From an uncultured Oscillibacter sp. (GTDB taxonomy: Bacteria; Bacillota; Clostridia; Oscillospirales; Oscillospiraceae): 64,000 bases of DNA. Below are positions 48,088-57,101 of this stretch, piece after piece; within the stretch, counting starts at the first letter, position 1, and each line of letters starts with the position of its first letter. The translations under genes were made by a program, and so were the position numbers. The notes under the pieces were generated by a model. The model did not search any database and was not told where the DNA came from. It saw only the letters and a program-made list of their open reading frames with translations. Where the stretch lies: the NCBI RefSeq assembly GCF_910584465.1, contig NZ_CAJUBK010000004.1, forward strand, positions 20,172 to 84,171, given 5' to 3'.

Positions 48088-51056
48088 AGCTCCGAACTCC
48101 CTTCTCCATCCTCTGTCCCCTGCTGCGTCCTGCTGTCCAGCACCTGCCGGATCGTCGACTTCAGCTTATCCACCTGCACCGGCTTGGCGATGTGCGCGTC
48201 CATGCCGGAGGAGATGGCGTCCCGCACGTCGTCCATGAAGGCGTTGGCCGTCATGGCGATGATCGGCACCGTCTTGGCCTCCGGATGCCGGCTGGCCCGG
48301 ATGGCCCTGGTGGCGGCGTAGCCGTCCATGACGGGCATCTGCACGTCCATCAGGATGATGTCATACTCCCCGGGCTCCGACGCCTCGAAGGCGTCCAGGG
48401 CCTCCTGCCCGTTCGCCGCGGTGTCGCACTCGGCGCCCAGGGTCCGGAGGATCTTCACCAGGATGAGGCGGTTGACCTCGATGTCGTCCACCACCAGGAT
48501 ATGCCTGCCCTCCACGGCGCTGTCCTCCGACGTCTCGACCTTCCCGGTGTCCCCCATGACCCGGCGGATGGCCTCTTTGAAGGTGCTCATGAAGAAGGGC
48601 TTCGGCAGGAAATGGTCCACGCCGATCTCCCGCGCCTCCTGCTCGATCTCCCCCCAGTCGTAGGCGGTGAACAGCAGGATGGGGATCTCCTCCGGATAGG
48701 ACTCCCGGATGCGCCGCGCGGTCTCCAGCCCGTCCAGGCCCGGCATCTTCCAGTCCAGCAGGATCAGGTCGTAGGGGCGGCCCTCCTCCCACGCGGTCCG
48801 CATCATCTGGACGGCCGTCTCGCCGTCGGTGGAACGGTCGGTGACGACGCCGGTCCCTTCCATGGCCCTGGCGATGTTCCGGCAGATCTCTTCCTCGTCG
48901 TCCGCCACGATCATCCGGGCCACCTTGTGGTCCTTCCAGAACCGCGGGTCTTCCTCCCGCTCCTGGATGCGGAGCTCCAGCTCCACGGTGAAGGTGCTGC
49001 CCCTGCCGGGCGTGCTCTCCACCCGGATGCTGCCGCCCATCAGGTCCACCAGGCTCTTGGTGATGGCCATGCCCAGGCCGGTGCCCTGGATCCCATGGGT
49101 CGACTTCTTCTCCTCCCGGGTGAAGGGGTCGAAGATCACTTTCAGATACTCCGGGCTCATGCCCAGGCCGTTGTCGCTGATGGTGAAGCGGATGCGGCTG
49201 TACTTCTCCACCACCTGGGGCAGCTCCTCCACCCGCATCTCGATCCGCCCGCCCGCGGGGGTGTATTTCACCGCGTTGGACAGGAGGTTGATGAGGATCT
49301 GGTTGATCCGCAGCTTGTCGCCCTGGAGGTGCTCATAGACCAGGGAGGAGACGAAGATGTCGAACACCTGGTCCTTCGCCTTGGCCTGGGGGCGGATGAT
49401 GGTGTTGATCTCCTCGACCACGCCGGCCATGCTCATCTCGGAGAGGTTCAGCGAGGCGCTGCCGCTCTCGATCTTGTTCATGTCCAGCACGTCGTTGATG
49501 AGGCCCAGCAGGTGCTGGCTGGCGGCGTCGATCCGCTGGGTGTACTCCAGGACCACCTCCGGATCGTCCGGCTCCTCCCGCAGCAGGGCCACCAGGCCGA
49601 TGATGGCGTTCATGGGGGTGCGGATGTCGTGGCTGACGCTGCTGAGGAAGGCGCTCTTGGCGTCGTTGGCCATCCGGGCCAGGTCCAGCGCCTCCGACAG
49701 GCCGTCCTGGATCTTGCGCTCCTCCGTCCGGTCGGAGATGTAGAGGACCAGCCGGCTCTCCCCCTGGACCGCCGTGCAGTAGATGTTCACCTGGAACCAC
49801 TGGTACTGCTTGGTCCTGGGGTTGGTCCACGAGGTGGTGATGGGCTTTATGGCGTCCCCGGGCTCCATGGCGTAGATCTCGTCGGCGTCCAGCTTCTCCT
49901 CGCCGTTCCCGGTGCCCACGAAGGAGCGGATATCGGCGCTGATCTCCCCCGGCGGGATGCCCAGCACCCGCTCCACATTGGGGCTGATATACTCTATGCG
50001 CTCCCGGTCCAGGTCGATCAGCATGTACACGTCGTTGGTGTTGCTGGAGAGGTAGCTGGAGAAAATGTCGAACAGCTCCACCTGGTACCGGATCTCCCGG
50101 TCCTTCTGGGCGATGTCCTTATGGGTGCGCCAGATCAGCAGGACGACGATGGCGCACACCGCCAAGATCCCCATCAGGAGGAGGAACGTCAGCTGGGAAT
50201 CCCGCAGGATCTGCTCCGTCTCCTCCGTGATGGCGTCCATGGAGACGACGGAGACCAGGGTCCACCCGGGCACGTTCTCCACCGGGACATATGTATAGAC
50301 GAAGGAACCGCCGCCGCCTGCAAAGACCGCGCTGCCGGGCTCCCTCCTCTGCAGCGCGTCCAAAAACTCCTCGGCCTCCTCCTGGGCATCGTGGCCTCCG
50401 GACAGGGCGTCGAGGATGTTGTCGTATTCGCGGCCGTCCAGCGTCCCGTTGGAATGGAGCAGGATGTCGCCCTTTTGATTCACCACATAGCCCAGGCCCC
50501 GGTCGTCGTAGAACGAGAGGGAGAACGCCTCGGAGACCTTGTTGCGGTCATAGCTCTTCTGGATCAGGCCCCGGATGCCGTTGGCGAAGGTGAAGCTCTC
50601 ATAATAGCCGAACATGGCGCCGCTGGCATTGAGCCCCGTGAAGGGGTCGCGGACACCGTCCCCCATGAGGGCGCGGTAAGACGCCAGCTCCTCCCCCTCC
50701 AGCTGGAACACCTGGTTGGACTTGTTGCTGAAGAAGCGGCCGTTGTATAAATTGACCACCGTGTAGAAGGCGTCCACCTCGCCGAAGACCTTCAGCTGGC
50801 TCCGGATCATGTCCGCGTCCTCGGAGCCGTTCTTGGAAAAATAGTCCGCGAAGCTGTGCAGGCGCTCCCGGTCCCCCGAGATGAAATTGTCCAGGGCCTG
50901 CTGCTGCTGGCGCGTCACGGTCATGACGTTCCGCACCGCCTGGGCCGTCAGATCTTCCCGCATCGTGGAGACATAGTGCAGCCCGCCCGCCAGGATAACG
51001 CCCATGCACAGCGCCAAAAGCGCCATCAGCAGTGTCTTTTGGTCCTTCTTCATCAT
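48084..51056 (-). CDS. Membrane hybrid histidine kinase with dCache-like sensor
   Basis: 990 residues. Membrane helix about 8-28, an extracellular region of about 250 residues with dCache features ('FYTVVNLYNGRFFSNKS', 'YVVNQKGDILLHSNG', 'YTYVPVENVPGWTLVSVVS'), second helix about 290-312, PAS about 330-450, His[18 protein letters not shown] (His476), ATPase ([22 protein letters not shown]), receivers 1 (ADDEEEI, LLDWKMPGLDG) and 2 (VDDIEVN, LMDVQMPVMDG). dCache domains bind small molecules outside the cell; the ligand is unknown. First gene of the phosphorelay operon, with a promoter at 51250-51278 and a leader of about 190 bases. Confidence 0.95.
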   Translation of the reverse strand: MMKKDQKTLLMALLALCMGVILAGGLHYVSTMREDLTAQAVRNVMTVTRQQQQALDNFISGDRERLHSFADYFSKNGSEDADMIRSQLKVFGEVDAFYTVVNLYNGRFFSNKSNQVFQLEGEELASYRALMGDGVRDPFTGLNASGAMFGYYESFTFANGIRGLIQKSYDRNKVSEAFSLSFYDDRGLGYVVNQKGDILLHSNGTLDGREYDNILDALSGGHDAQEEAEEFLDALQRREPGSAVFAGGGGSFVYTYVPVENVPGWTLVSVVSMDAITEETEQILRDSQLTFLLLMGILAVCAIVVLLIWRTHKDIAQKDREIRYQVELFDIFSSYLSSNTNDVYMLIDLDRERIEYISPNVERVLGIPPGEISADIRSFVGTGNGEEKLDADEIYAMEPGDAIKPITTSWTNPRTKQYQWFQVNIYCTAVQGESRLVLYISDRTEERKIQDGLSEALDLARMANDAKSAFLSSVSHDIRTPMNAIIGLVALLREEPDDPEVVLEYTQRIDAASQHLLGLINDVLDMNKIESGSASLNLSEMSMAGVVEEINTIIRPQAKAKDQVFDIFVSSLVYEHLQGDKLRINQILINLLSNAVKYTPAGGRIEMRVEELPQVVEKYSRIRFTISDNGLGMSPEYLKVIFDPFTREEKKSTHGIQGTGLGMAITKSLVDLMGGSIRVESTPGRGSTFTVELELRIQEREEDPRFWKDHKVARMIVADDEEEICRNIARAMEGTGVVTDRSTDGETAVQMMRTAWEEGRPYDLILLDWKMPGLDGLETARRIRESYPEEIPILLFTAYDWGEIEQEAREIGVDHFLPKPFFMSTFKEAIRRVMGDTGKVETSEDSAVEGRHILVVDDIEVNRLILVKILRTLGAECDTAANGQEALDAFEASEPGEYDIILMDVQMPVMDGYAATRAIRASRHPEAKTVPIIAMTANAFMDDVRDAISSGMDAHIAKPVQVDKLKSTIRQVLDSRTQQGTEDGEGSSEL

Positions 51057-51566
51057 GCCTCACTGCCTTCGATCCTTCAGAATTTGAGGACGATACGCCA
51101 ATATGAGCCGATCCGCCCGGTCCGGCCTCCCAGGCGGTCCTCCGCCCCGGGGATGGCCGATATCCGCAGCTGCCCGTCCGGCCGGTCTCCGCCGGCCCCC
51201 GTCCGCCGGGTATCCCATAGTGGATGTCCCGGTAAAAATCGCTATATCTAGTATAGACGATCCACTGCAGAAATGCAAGGACTTTCTTTGATGGGATCCC
51301 GATTTGTCCCTAATTTATGGATATCCCCGTCCCTCCCCGCGGGGCCCGGGCCCCGCCCGGCGGCCTTGGCCCGCGCCGCCGTCCCCGCGTCCAGCGGGCC
51401 CTGTCCCCCCCCTCCTCCGGGCCGCTCTCCCGGCCCTCCTGCCCCGGCGCCCGTCTCCCGAAAGTATCATTTTCCGCACCGAAAATCAGGACTCCGCTCT
51501 TTTTCCTTGCGTTCTCCGCGGATCTCCTGTATGATATGATAAATAAGTAACAAAGGAGTGGGCAGG
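51057..51566. promoter_or_regulatory. Divergent regulatory region between phosphorelay operon and lytTR gene
   Basis: 510 bases without a credible gene. Minus-strand promoter 51250-51278 (TTGCAT, 17 bases, TATACT) for the kinase operon; plus-strand promoter 51507-51535 (TTGCGT, 17 bases, TATGAT) for the LytTR gene. Between them, 51320-51470 is very GC-rich without open structure that I recognise. The approximately 190-base kinase leader contains GC-rich stems but no known riboswitch motif. Confidence 0.65.
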
Positions 51567-52373
51567 ATGAAAGCAGTGCTGGCGGATACCGTGACGCTGA
51601 GCCGGACCATCACACACAGTTACTATGCTGGAGACATGGAGCCGTACTTCTCCGCCCTGTGCCCCAAAAGCGTATGGCTGGGCACCGGCGGGCGGATCCT
51701 GATCGGCGAGGACGCCATCCGCTCCCGGCTGGAGGGCGTCGCCGGAAAGCGCAAGCGTATCTGCCAGGTCTTCCAGGAGGAGTACACGCCCCTGTACCTC
51801 ACCCCCCGCTGCCAGGCGGTGATGGCGGAGGTCCGGGTGGGCGTCCCCGGCCAGAAGGACCAGGACATCAACGCCTCCTACACGTTCCTCTATCAGCTCA
51901 TCGGCTCGGAGACGAAGCTGGTGCTGCTCCACGCCAATTACGAATACCTCCGCCCCTTCGCCCTGACCGAGGAGGGGCCCACGCTGGAGATCCCCTCCTA
52001 CCAGTTCGTCCGGGACATCCTGCTGGAGATCCAGTCCAAGACCCGGCTGGCCGTCCCCTGCGGGAGCACGACGCTGTTCGTCCAGCCCGAGACGATCTTC
52101 TACATCCGCAGCCGGAACCGGAAGGCGGAGCTGTCCTGCCTGGACAAGGTGATACAAAGCGACCTCAGCATCAGTGAGATCAACGCCCTGCTGCCGGAGA
52201 CCTTCTGCCCCATCCACCGCTGCTATACGGTGAACACCCGCTATGTGATGTCCGTCCGGCGGTACGAGGTGTCGCTGATCACCGGCGAGACCCTGCCCAT
52301 CCCCTTCCACACCTATATGCAGGTCAAGGCCGATCTGGAGCGGCGGATCGCCGGAGGGGGGCGGACCGGCTGA
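51567..52373 (+). CDS. LytTR-family regulator with NTF2-like sensor domain
   Basis: 268 residues from ATG 51567 after AAAGGAG. Residues 1-140 resemble an NTF2/SnoaL-like alpha-beta cone ('YYAGDMEPYFSALCPKSVWLG', 'YTFLYQLIGSETKLVLLHANY') rather than a receiver. The C-terminal about 100 residues are a LytTR DNA-binding domain ('IFYIRSRNRKAELSCLD', 'FCPIHRCYTVNTRYVMSVRRYEVSL'). It is therefore probably a one-component regulator that binds a ligand directly. It diverges from the phosphorelay operon. Targets unknown. Confidence 0.85.
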   Translation: MKAVLADTVTLSRTITHSYYAGDMEPYFSALCPKSVWLGTGGRILIGEDAIRSRLEGVAGKRKRICQVFQEEYTPLYLTPRCQAVMAEVRVGVPGQKDQDINASYTFLYQLIGSETKLVLLHANYEYLRPFALTEEGPTLEIPSYQFVRDILLEIQSKTRLAVPCGSTTLFVQPETIFYIRSRNRKAELSCLDKVIQSDLSISEINALLPETFCPIHRCYTVNTRYVMSVRRYEVSLITGETLPIPFHTYMQVKADLERRIAGGGRTG

Positions 52374-52474
52374 GCAAGTCCCGGGGCTCCCCAAACGCCC
52401 CGGGCTCCCGACCGAGGCCCCGGGGGATCCCTCCCCGTTGGCGGGATCTCCGTGTCTTTCGGCGGGCCGGGGCC

Positions 52475-52531
52475 GGACGGCGGGAAGGGAGCGCGCTGCG
52501 AGAGGGGGCCCTCCGGGGCCCTCTCGTTTTC
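52475..52531 (-). repeat. 3'-end hairpin repeat, partial copy I / terminator
   Basis: On the minus strand after the glycosidase gene: AAAACGAGAGGG, an H2-type stem, CCCTCTCG and a tail ending CTCCCTTCCCGCCG, matching the family H2 plus tail; H1 is not evident. On the plus strand 52499-52530 reads as an intrinsic terminator (CGAGAGGG/CCTCTCG with TTTT) for the LytTR gene, so one sequence serves both genes. Confidence 0.6.
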
Positions 52532-52586
52532 GGCCGCGGGCCCCGGAGGGACGGAGGCCCGGGGCCCCGGCGGCGGGGCCGGCCGG

Positions 52587-53756
52587 TCAGCCTATGACCT
52601 TCATGAAGGGCATCCCCTTCACCACCCAGGCGTCCGGCAGATACCGGCCCCCGGCCATGGAGCTGCTGGTCTTCGTGATCATCCTGCCGTTGTAGCTCAT
52701 GGAGGAGCTGGACCCGCCGTCCATGTTCATGGCGGTCCAGCACCCGTAACGCAGCAGGATGTCCGCGCACTCCGACACGGTGGTCCCCAGGCTGTGCCCC
52801 ACCCGGCGGCCGTCGATCACCAGGAGCAGCACCGTCTTGTCCGCCGTCTGCCCGATCATCGTCCGGGGCTGGATCCCCATGCCGAAGGACCCGTCGATGT
52901 GCTTCTCCCCGTTCAGCACGACGATGGGATAGAACTGCATGGCGTCCCGCAGCTCCCCGGTGTCCAGGCCGACCCCCGCCCGGAAGTTGTCGTCATAGTC
53001 GAACCCGGCGATCTGATACCGTCCCGCCAGCGCCTCGCCGGAGAGCGCTCCCCCGGAGAGCACGAAGCCCATGGGCCGGCTGCCCCGGCCCTTCCCCTCC
53101 GGGTCGTAGAAGCCGCTGGCGTTCACGCCCAGCACGGCGCCGCTGGCCTGGCAGAGCTCCGTCACCGTCTGCCCCCGGTCGGGGAGCGCGCTCCTGGCCA
53201 GGACCACCTGGGAGCTGTCCTTGACCACGGCCAGCTTCCCCCGGTAGCCCTCCCCGGACACGCTGCAGATGAAGAGCTTGTTGGGCACGTCGATGGCCCA
53301 GACCTCGTCCCCCGCCGTGGTGTACACGCCCTCCAGGTCCTCGGCCTGCAGCGACGCCAGGTCCCCGATGTCCTCCGGCAGGCCCTCCAGGGCGATCTCC
53401 GGGAACAGGGCGGCGAACTCCCGCCGCGCCCGCTCCTCCGGCGGGCCCTCCGGCCCCGCCCCGGATGGGGGCGGCGGGACCGCGATCTCGCTGGCCTCCA
53501 CCTTGTTCTCCTCGAACCGCCGTTCCACGTCCCCCATCACCTCCTCGATCGCGGACTCCGGCAGGAGCGCCTCGGCCAGCCACTGGTGGGTCATGGTGCC
53601 CATGGCGGTCTCGATGTACAGGGCCCTCCACTTCGCGATGAGCGGGAGGCCGGAGTACGCGAACAGCAGGTACAGCGCGGCCAGGAAGGCCCCCGCCGCT
53701 GCCGCCGCGAAGGCCCTCCGCCTGCGCTTGGAAAAGGGATCGGTCTTTCCTCTCAT
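52587..53756 (-). CDS. Membrane-anchored phosphodiester glycosidase (NAGPA domain)
   Basis: 389 residues from ATG 53756 (GGAGG 8 bases upstream). A basic start and one membrane helix (AFAAAAAGAFLAALYLLFAYSG) place the rest outside the cell. A helical/linker region of about 140 residues precedes the NAGPA domain: 'GAVLGVNASGFYDPEGKGRG', 'QFYPIVVLNGEKHIDGSFGMGIQPRT', 'LLLVIDGRRVGHSLGTT' and NMDGGSSSSMSYNG. Family members cleave sugar phosphodiesters; bacterial ones often sit with wall or exopolysaccharide genes. Substrate not predictable. Promoter at 53838-53867. Confidence 0.92.
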   Translation of the reverse strand: MRGKTDPFSKRRRRAFAAAAAGAFLAALYLLFAYSGLPLIAKWRALYIETAMGTMTHQWLAEALLPESAIEEVMGDVERRFEENKVEASEIAVPPPPSGAGPEGPPEERARREFAALFPEIALEGLPEDIGDLASLQAEDLEGVYTTAGDEVWAIDVPNKLFICSVSGEGYRGKLAVVKDSSQVVLARSALPDRGQTVTELCQASGAVLGVNASGFYDPEGKGRGSRPMGFVLSGGALSGEALAGRYQIAGFDYDDNFRAGVGLDTGELRDAMQFYPIVVLNGEKHIDGSFGMGIQPRTMIGQTADKTVLLLVIDGRRVGHSLGTTVSECADILLRYGCWTAMNMDGGSSSSMSYNGRMITKTSSSMAGGRYLPDAWVVKGMPFMKVIG

Positions 53757-54154
53757 AGGACGAGCCTCCATCCGGACGATACGTGGAACGAAGATGCCAT
53801 GCCCGGCCTGCAGCGCCGGGCCTCCCTCGATCCGTCCAGTATAGCAGTCCTCCTCCGGCCCTGTCAACACGCCCCCGGCCCCGCCGCGTCCGTCCCCCCG
53901 CGGTGAAGATCGTGCGCCCGGCGGGCCCAAGGACCGGCATCTCGCATCATGCCGGCGGATATGATAGGATATGCCCATCGCCGCGGGGAAAGATCTGGAC
54001 AGGGCCGCCGGCACGGCCGTCCCCGCGGAGGGACGGAGGCCCGGCCCTTTTTCAAAATATCCAAAATATATAGGCTACCATCTTTTCAACGGGCCGGGGA
54101 TCGTGTATAATAACATCATCCCGCCGCACCGCGTAGGAATGGAGGTGCCGCAGC
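53757..54154. promoter_or_regulatory. Divergent promoters for glycosidase and FapA-family genes
   Basis: 398 bases without a gene. Minus strand 53838-53867: TTGACA, 18 bases, TATACT. Plus strand 54083-54111: TTTTCA, 17 bases, TATAAT. An imperfect inverted repeat GCCGGCATGATGCGAGATGCCGG-like (GCCGG arms) lies at about 53934-53955, a possible operator. Confidence 0.65.
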
Positions 54155-55891
54155 ATGCCGTTCAAAGACAAGATCTCGTCCTTCCTGTTCCGGTCCAAGT
54201 CCAAGGAGGGCCCGGACGACGTCCCCCTCACAGAGCGGGCCGATGCGCCCCAAGAAGTCCCGGAGGCCCCGCCGGCCATCCCGGAGGACCCCGCCCTGCT
54301 GGAGCTGCCCGCGGACCATCCCTTCCGCCGGCTCCTGGACCTGCGGCAGGAGGAGGGGGGACAGCACCTGCCCCCCCTCCGGCTGTGCCTGGACGAGGAC
54401 GGCACGCTCCCTCCGGAGCTGGTCGCCAAAGAGAAGGTCCGCCTCCAGGCGGCCCTGAAGACCGTCTGCGCCTCCCGCTGGAAGCTGGTCAAGGCCCACG
54501 AGCAGGCCCGCCGGGGCCGGAAAAAAACGGAGCCGGAGGGGGAGCCGCTGGCCCTGGACGCCCAGCCCTGGATCTTCCTCTCCTCCGATAAGCTCTACGC
54601 CTGGATGCTGGTCCTCCCGCCGGTGGGGCCGGGGGCGGAGCTGTCCCGGGACATGGTCTATCGGAGCCTGACGGACCAGGGCGTCTCCTTCGGCCTGGAC
54701 ACGGCCCTGCTGGACCGGCTGTCCCATGACCGGGAGCGGTACTCCGGCCTCTTCCTGGCCGCCAGGGGGAAGCCCGCCTTCGACGGGCGCAGCGGCAACA
54801 TCGTGGAGCACTTCCCCCGGCGGAGCGAACGGATGCTGACGGCGGACGAGTTCGGCCAGGTGGACTACACCTCGCTGAACCTGATCTCCAATGTGGAACA
54901 GGGCCAGGAGATCTGCCGCCTGATCCGCCCCACCGAGGGCGAACCGGGCCGGACCGTGCTGGACCAGGAGATCCCCGCCAAGAGCGGCGCGGCCGTCCCC
55001 CTCCCCAAGGGCCGGAACACGGAGCTCAGCGAGGACGGGGAAGCCCTGGTGGCCTCGATAGCGGGCCATGTGGAGTTCAGCGGCCGCTGCTTCCAGGTCA
55101 AGCCGGTGCTGGATATCGACGGCGACGTGGACTTCTCCACCGGGAACATCAAGTTCGTGGGGGACGTCAGCATCAAGGGCGACGTGCTCAGCGGCTTCAC
55201 CGTGAAGGCCATGGGGAACATCTACGTGGGCGGCGTCGTGGAGGCCGGGAGCACCGTGGAGGCCGGCGGCGACCTGACGGTGGTCAAGGGCATCGTCAGC
55301 GACGGGACCACGGTCATCCGGGCCTCCGGGTGCCTGTTCTCCAAGTATATCGAGAACACCACCGTCTATGTCAAGCAGGACCTCCAGACCGACTGCATCG
55401 TCAACGGCAGGATCTACTGCGACGGGGAAGTGCTGGTCCGCTCCGGACGGGGCAGCATCATGGGCGGACGGGTCTGGGCCGCCAAAAAGGTCAGCGCCAG
55501 CGCCATCGGCGCCCGGTCGGAGGTCCGGACCTCCATCGCCCTGGGCGGGTGCCCCTGCGCCAGCCTCGAGCGGGAGCTCCTCCGCCAGGAGCTGAAGGCC
55601 CTGGACCAGGAGCTGGAGCGGCTGGGGGAACAGCCGGACAATCCCGCCAAGGCCAGCCTCATGGGCAAGGTCCGGATGAAGCAGTCGGTGGCCGGGCACA
55701 AGCTGAAGCAGCTGGAGGAGGACCTGGCCGCGGACCTGGCGGAGCCCAAGGAGAAGGACAGCGGGCGCATGGAGTGCGGCATCGCCTATGCAGGGACGGA
55801 GATCAGCTTCGGGGACACGTCCCTCCGCCTGCGGCACGAGTCCCGCCAGTGCGTCGCCAAGCTGCTGTACGGCGAGATCGTGCTGATGTAG
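54155..55891 (+). CDS. FapA/DUF342-family protein
   Basis: 578 residues. An N-terminal about 170-residue region is followed by the DUF342 beta-helix core: 'YSGLFLAARGKPAFDGRSGNI', 'QGQEICRLIRPTEGEPGRTVLDQEIPAKSG', then right-handed repeats 'VDFSTGNIKFVGDVSIKGDV', 'GNIYVGGVVEAGSTVEAGGD' and 'NGRIYCDGEVLVRSGRGSIMGG'. A coiled-coil end (SLERELLRQELKALDQELER) completes it. In Vibrio FapA takes part in flagellar assembly, but no flagellar genes are visible here, and such proteins are common in non-flagellated Firmicutes with unknown roles. It has its own promoter and is followed by repeat copy D. Confidence 0.92.
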   Translation: MPFKDKISSFLFRSKSKEGPDDVPLTERADAPQEVPEAPPAIPEDPALLELPADHPFRRLLDLRQEEGGQHLPPLRLCLDEDGTLPPELVAKEKVRLQAALKTVCASRWKLVKAHEQARRGRKKTEPEGEPLALDAQPWIFLSSDKLYAWMLVLPPVGPGAELSRDMVYRSLTDQGVSFGLDTALLDRLSHDRERYSGLFLAARGKPAFDGRSGNIVEHFPRRSERMLTADEFGQVDYTSLNLISNVEQGQEICRLIRPTEGEPGRTVLDQEIPAKSGAAVPLPKGRNTELSEDGEALVASIAGHVEFSGRCFQVKPVLDIDGDVDFSTGNIKFVGDVSIKGDVLSGFTVKAMGNIYVGGVVEAGSTVEAGGDLTVVKGIVSDGTTVIRASGCLFSKYIENTTVYVKQDLQTDCIVNGRIYCDGEVLVRSGRGSIMGGRVWAAKKVSASAIGARSEVRTSIALGGCPCASLERELLRQELKALDQELERLGEQPDNPAKASLMGKVRMKQSVAGHKLKQLEEDLAADLAEPKEKDSGRMECGIAYAGTEISFGDTSLRLRHESRQCVAKLLYGEIVLM

Positions 55892-55985
55892 CGGGCCTCA
55901 GGCGGCGCGGGGCCCCGGGCATACCGTTCCGCGGCGCCGTGTGCGGCCGCCGGACGGCCTCGCGGCCCCTCCCAAGCAGCACAGC

Positions 55986-56106
55986 GGCCCCCGGCGGATC
56001 GTCCGCCGGGGGCCTTTTCAGGACTTTTTCAAAGCCCTGAAAAGGTTCGATCCAGATCGTGCAGGAGACCCTTCCTGGGTCTCCCGCACACACCCTCCCT
56101 TCCCGT
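55986..56106 (+). repeat. 3'-end hairpin repeat, copy D
   Basis: Palindrome P (GGCCCCCGGCGGA/TCCGCCGGGGGCC, loop TCG), then H1 with arms CCTTTTCAGG and CCTGAAAAGG, then H2 with arms GCGGGAGACCC/GGGTCTCC-GC around loop TTCCT, then tail ending CACACACCCTCCCTTCCCG. Compared with copies B and C, both stems differ at several positions on both arms together, so pairing is kept. Confidence 0.9.
56071..56105 (+). repeat. 35-bp direct repeat, left copy
   Basis: Starts at the H2 loop (CTTCCTGGGTCTCCCGCACA) and runs through the tail to TTCCCG. It is identical to 57441-57475, and the two bracket the HNH cassette. Confidence 0.95.
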
Positions 56107-56464
56107 CAGGCTGACAAAACGATCGTTTCGCCCGTCCTTCGGGGGCCGGGGGGCCGGGGCCCCCAGCCGCCCCCGCAGGGGCGGAACACCCCGAGGCCCC
56201 GCGCGACCACGCCCCCAGACCAGAAAAGCGCGGGGCCGAGGAGCGAGGGAGCGAAGCGGACGAGCGGCGGCGGCGGGCCGGGCCCACGGAGCCAGGAGGC
56301 CCGCCGCCGCCATCGCGGGGGGGCCGCGCGAAGCGCAAAGCGGCCCGCTGGCCGCGCGGGGGGAGCCACACCTTCTCTGCCAACGAGCGACGCACCATAT
56401 CCACATATCGTAGCATACCTCTCCTCCTACCACCATCCCTGGGGGCCAGGGGGCCGAAGCCCCC

Positions 56465-56764
56465 TTAAATCCTGTACGGATACCAGTCCGGCGCATACAG
56501 GTCCGCAAGGTACTCCACGCACGCCTGACGGAGCTCTCCCTGGTCCATCCAGTCCGGATATTCCGGCATCCGGGTCCCGTGGGCCACGGCGTGGCACCGC
56601 CAGCACAGGGTGATGAGGTTGTGGTGGCAGTCCCCGCCGCCTTCAGAGCGGGGGACAGCGTGGTGGACCTGGAGCCCCCGAGGGCTATCGCAGAGGGCGC
56701 AGGACCAGTTGTCCCGCTTGTAGACGGCCTTCCGAACGGCGTTGGTGAGATTGGCTGAAATCAT
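56465..56764 (-). CDS. Small HNH endonuclease
   Basis: 99 residues from ATG 56764 with AAGGAGG upstream; a longer open frame upstream is GC-rich and implausible. It is a single HNH fold: zinc pairs CALC and CWRC, core 'GLQVHHAVPRSEGGGDCHHNLITLCWRCH', with catalytic HH, Asn and final His. Proteins of this size occur in phages and small mobile elements as nicking or double-strand nucleases. It lies between 35-bp direct repeats with a probable DNA-binding protein gene upstream on the same strand. It lacks a RuvC domain, so it is not IscB. Confidence 0.9.
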   Translation of the reverse strand: MISANLTNAVRKAVYKRDNWSCALCDSPRGLQVHHAVPRSEGGGDCHHNLITLCWRCHAVAHGTRMPEYPDWMDQGELRQACVEYLADLYAPDWYPYRI

Positions 56765-57101
56765 GGTGTGTCCTCCTTCGTGAAATGTGAGGCCGTCCCA
56801 CCACGCGCCGCAAGGGCGGCGGGCCAGGGCCCCCACAGCCCCGCAAGGGGCCGACACCGCCGCCGGGGCCACGGGAGGCCGCGGCCGCACGGGGCCACGA
56901 CGGCGGCGGCGGGGCGGGCGCAAGCCCGGCCGGGGGCCCGGCAGGGACCGCCGTTCATCTTGACCCTTGCGGCTCGTGGTAGGCTTCACATGGTTCCACG
57001 GAGGAGGACCGCCATGGTCTCGTGCAATCGAACAGCCGTTCGTATCCCCGTCGGAGAGCGGGGCGGCTGGTCCTGCGCCCGACCTATAGGAGGACAGGCC
57101 A
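56765..57101. other. 337-base GC-rich non-coding stretch in the HNH cassette
   Basis: 56800-56960 is dominated by GGC/GCC palindromes and lacks a credible frame; 56960-57100 is less extreme and holds no recognised element. It could be a folded RNA or leader of the HNH gene; no known ribozyme core is seen. Confidence 0.4.

Larger units (their letters stand above)
55892..56464. other. 573-base gap: repeat copy D plus GC-rich palindromic tract
   Basis: 55986-56018 is a perfect 13-bp stem with TTTT (terminator for the FapA gene), 56015-56106 is repeat copy D. 56110-56400 is extremely GC-rich, full of short palindromes and a GAGCGAGGGAGCGAAGCG-type purine run, with no coherent reading frame. It forms the left part of the HNH cassette. 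Confidence 0.6.

Noticed and set aside
56465..56764. IscB/OMEGA-type nuclease with its guide RNA in the GC-rich flanks.
   Set aside because: The protein is only 99 residues, with no RuvC, bridge helix or PLMP part; the GC-rich tracts show no recognisable guide RNA fold.
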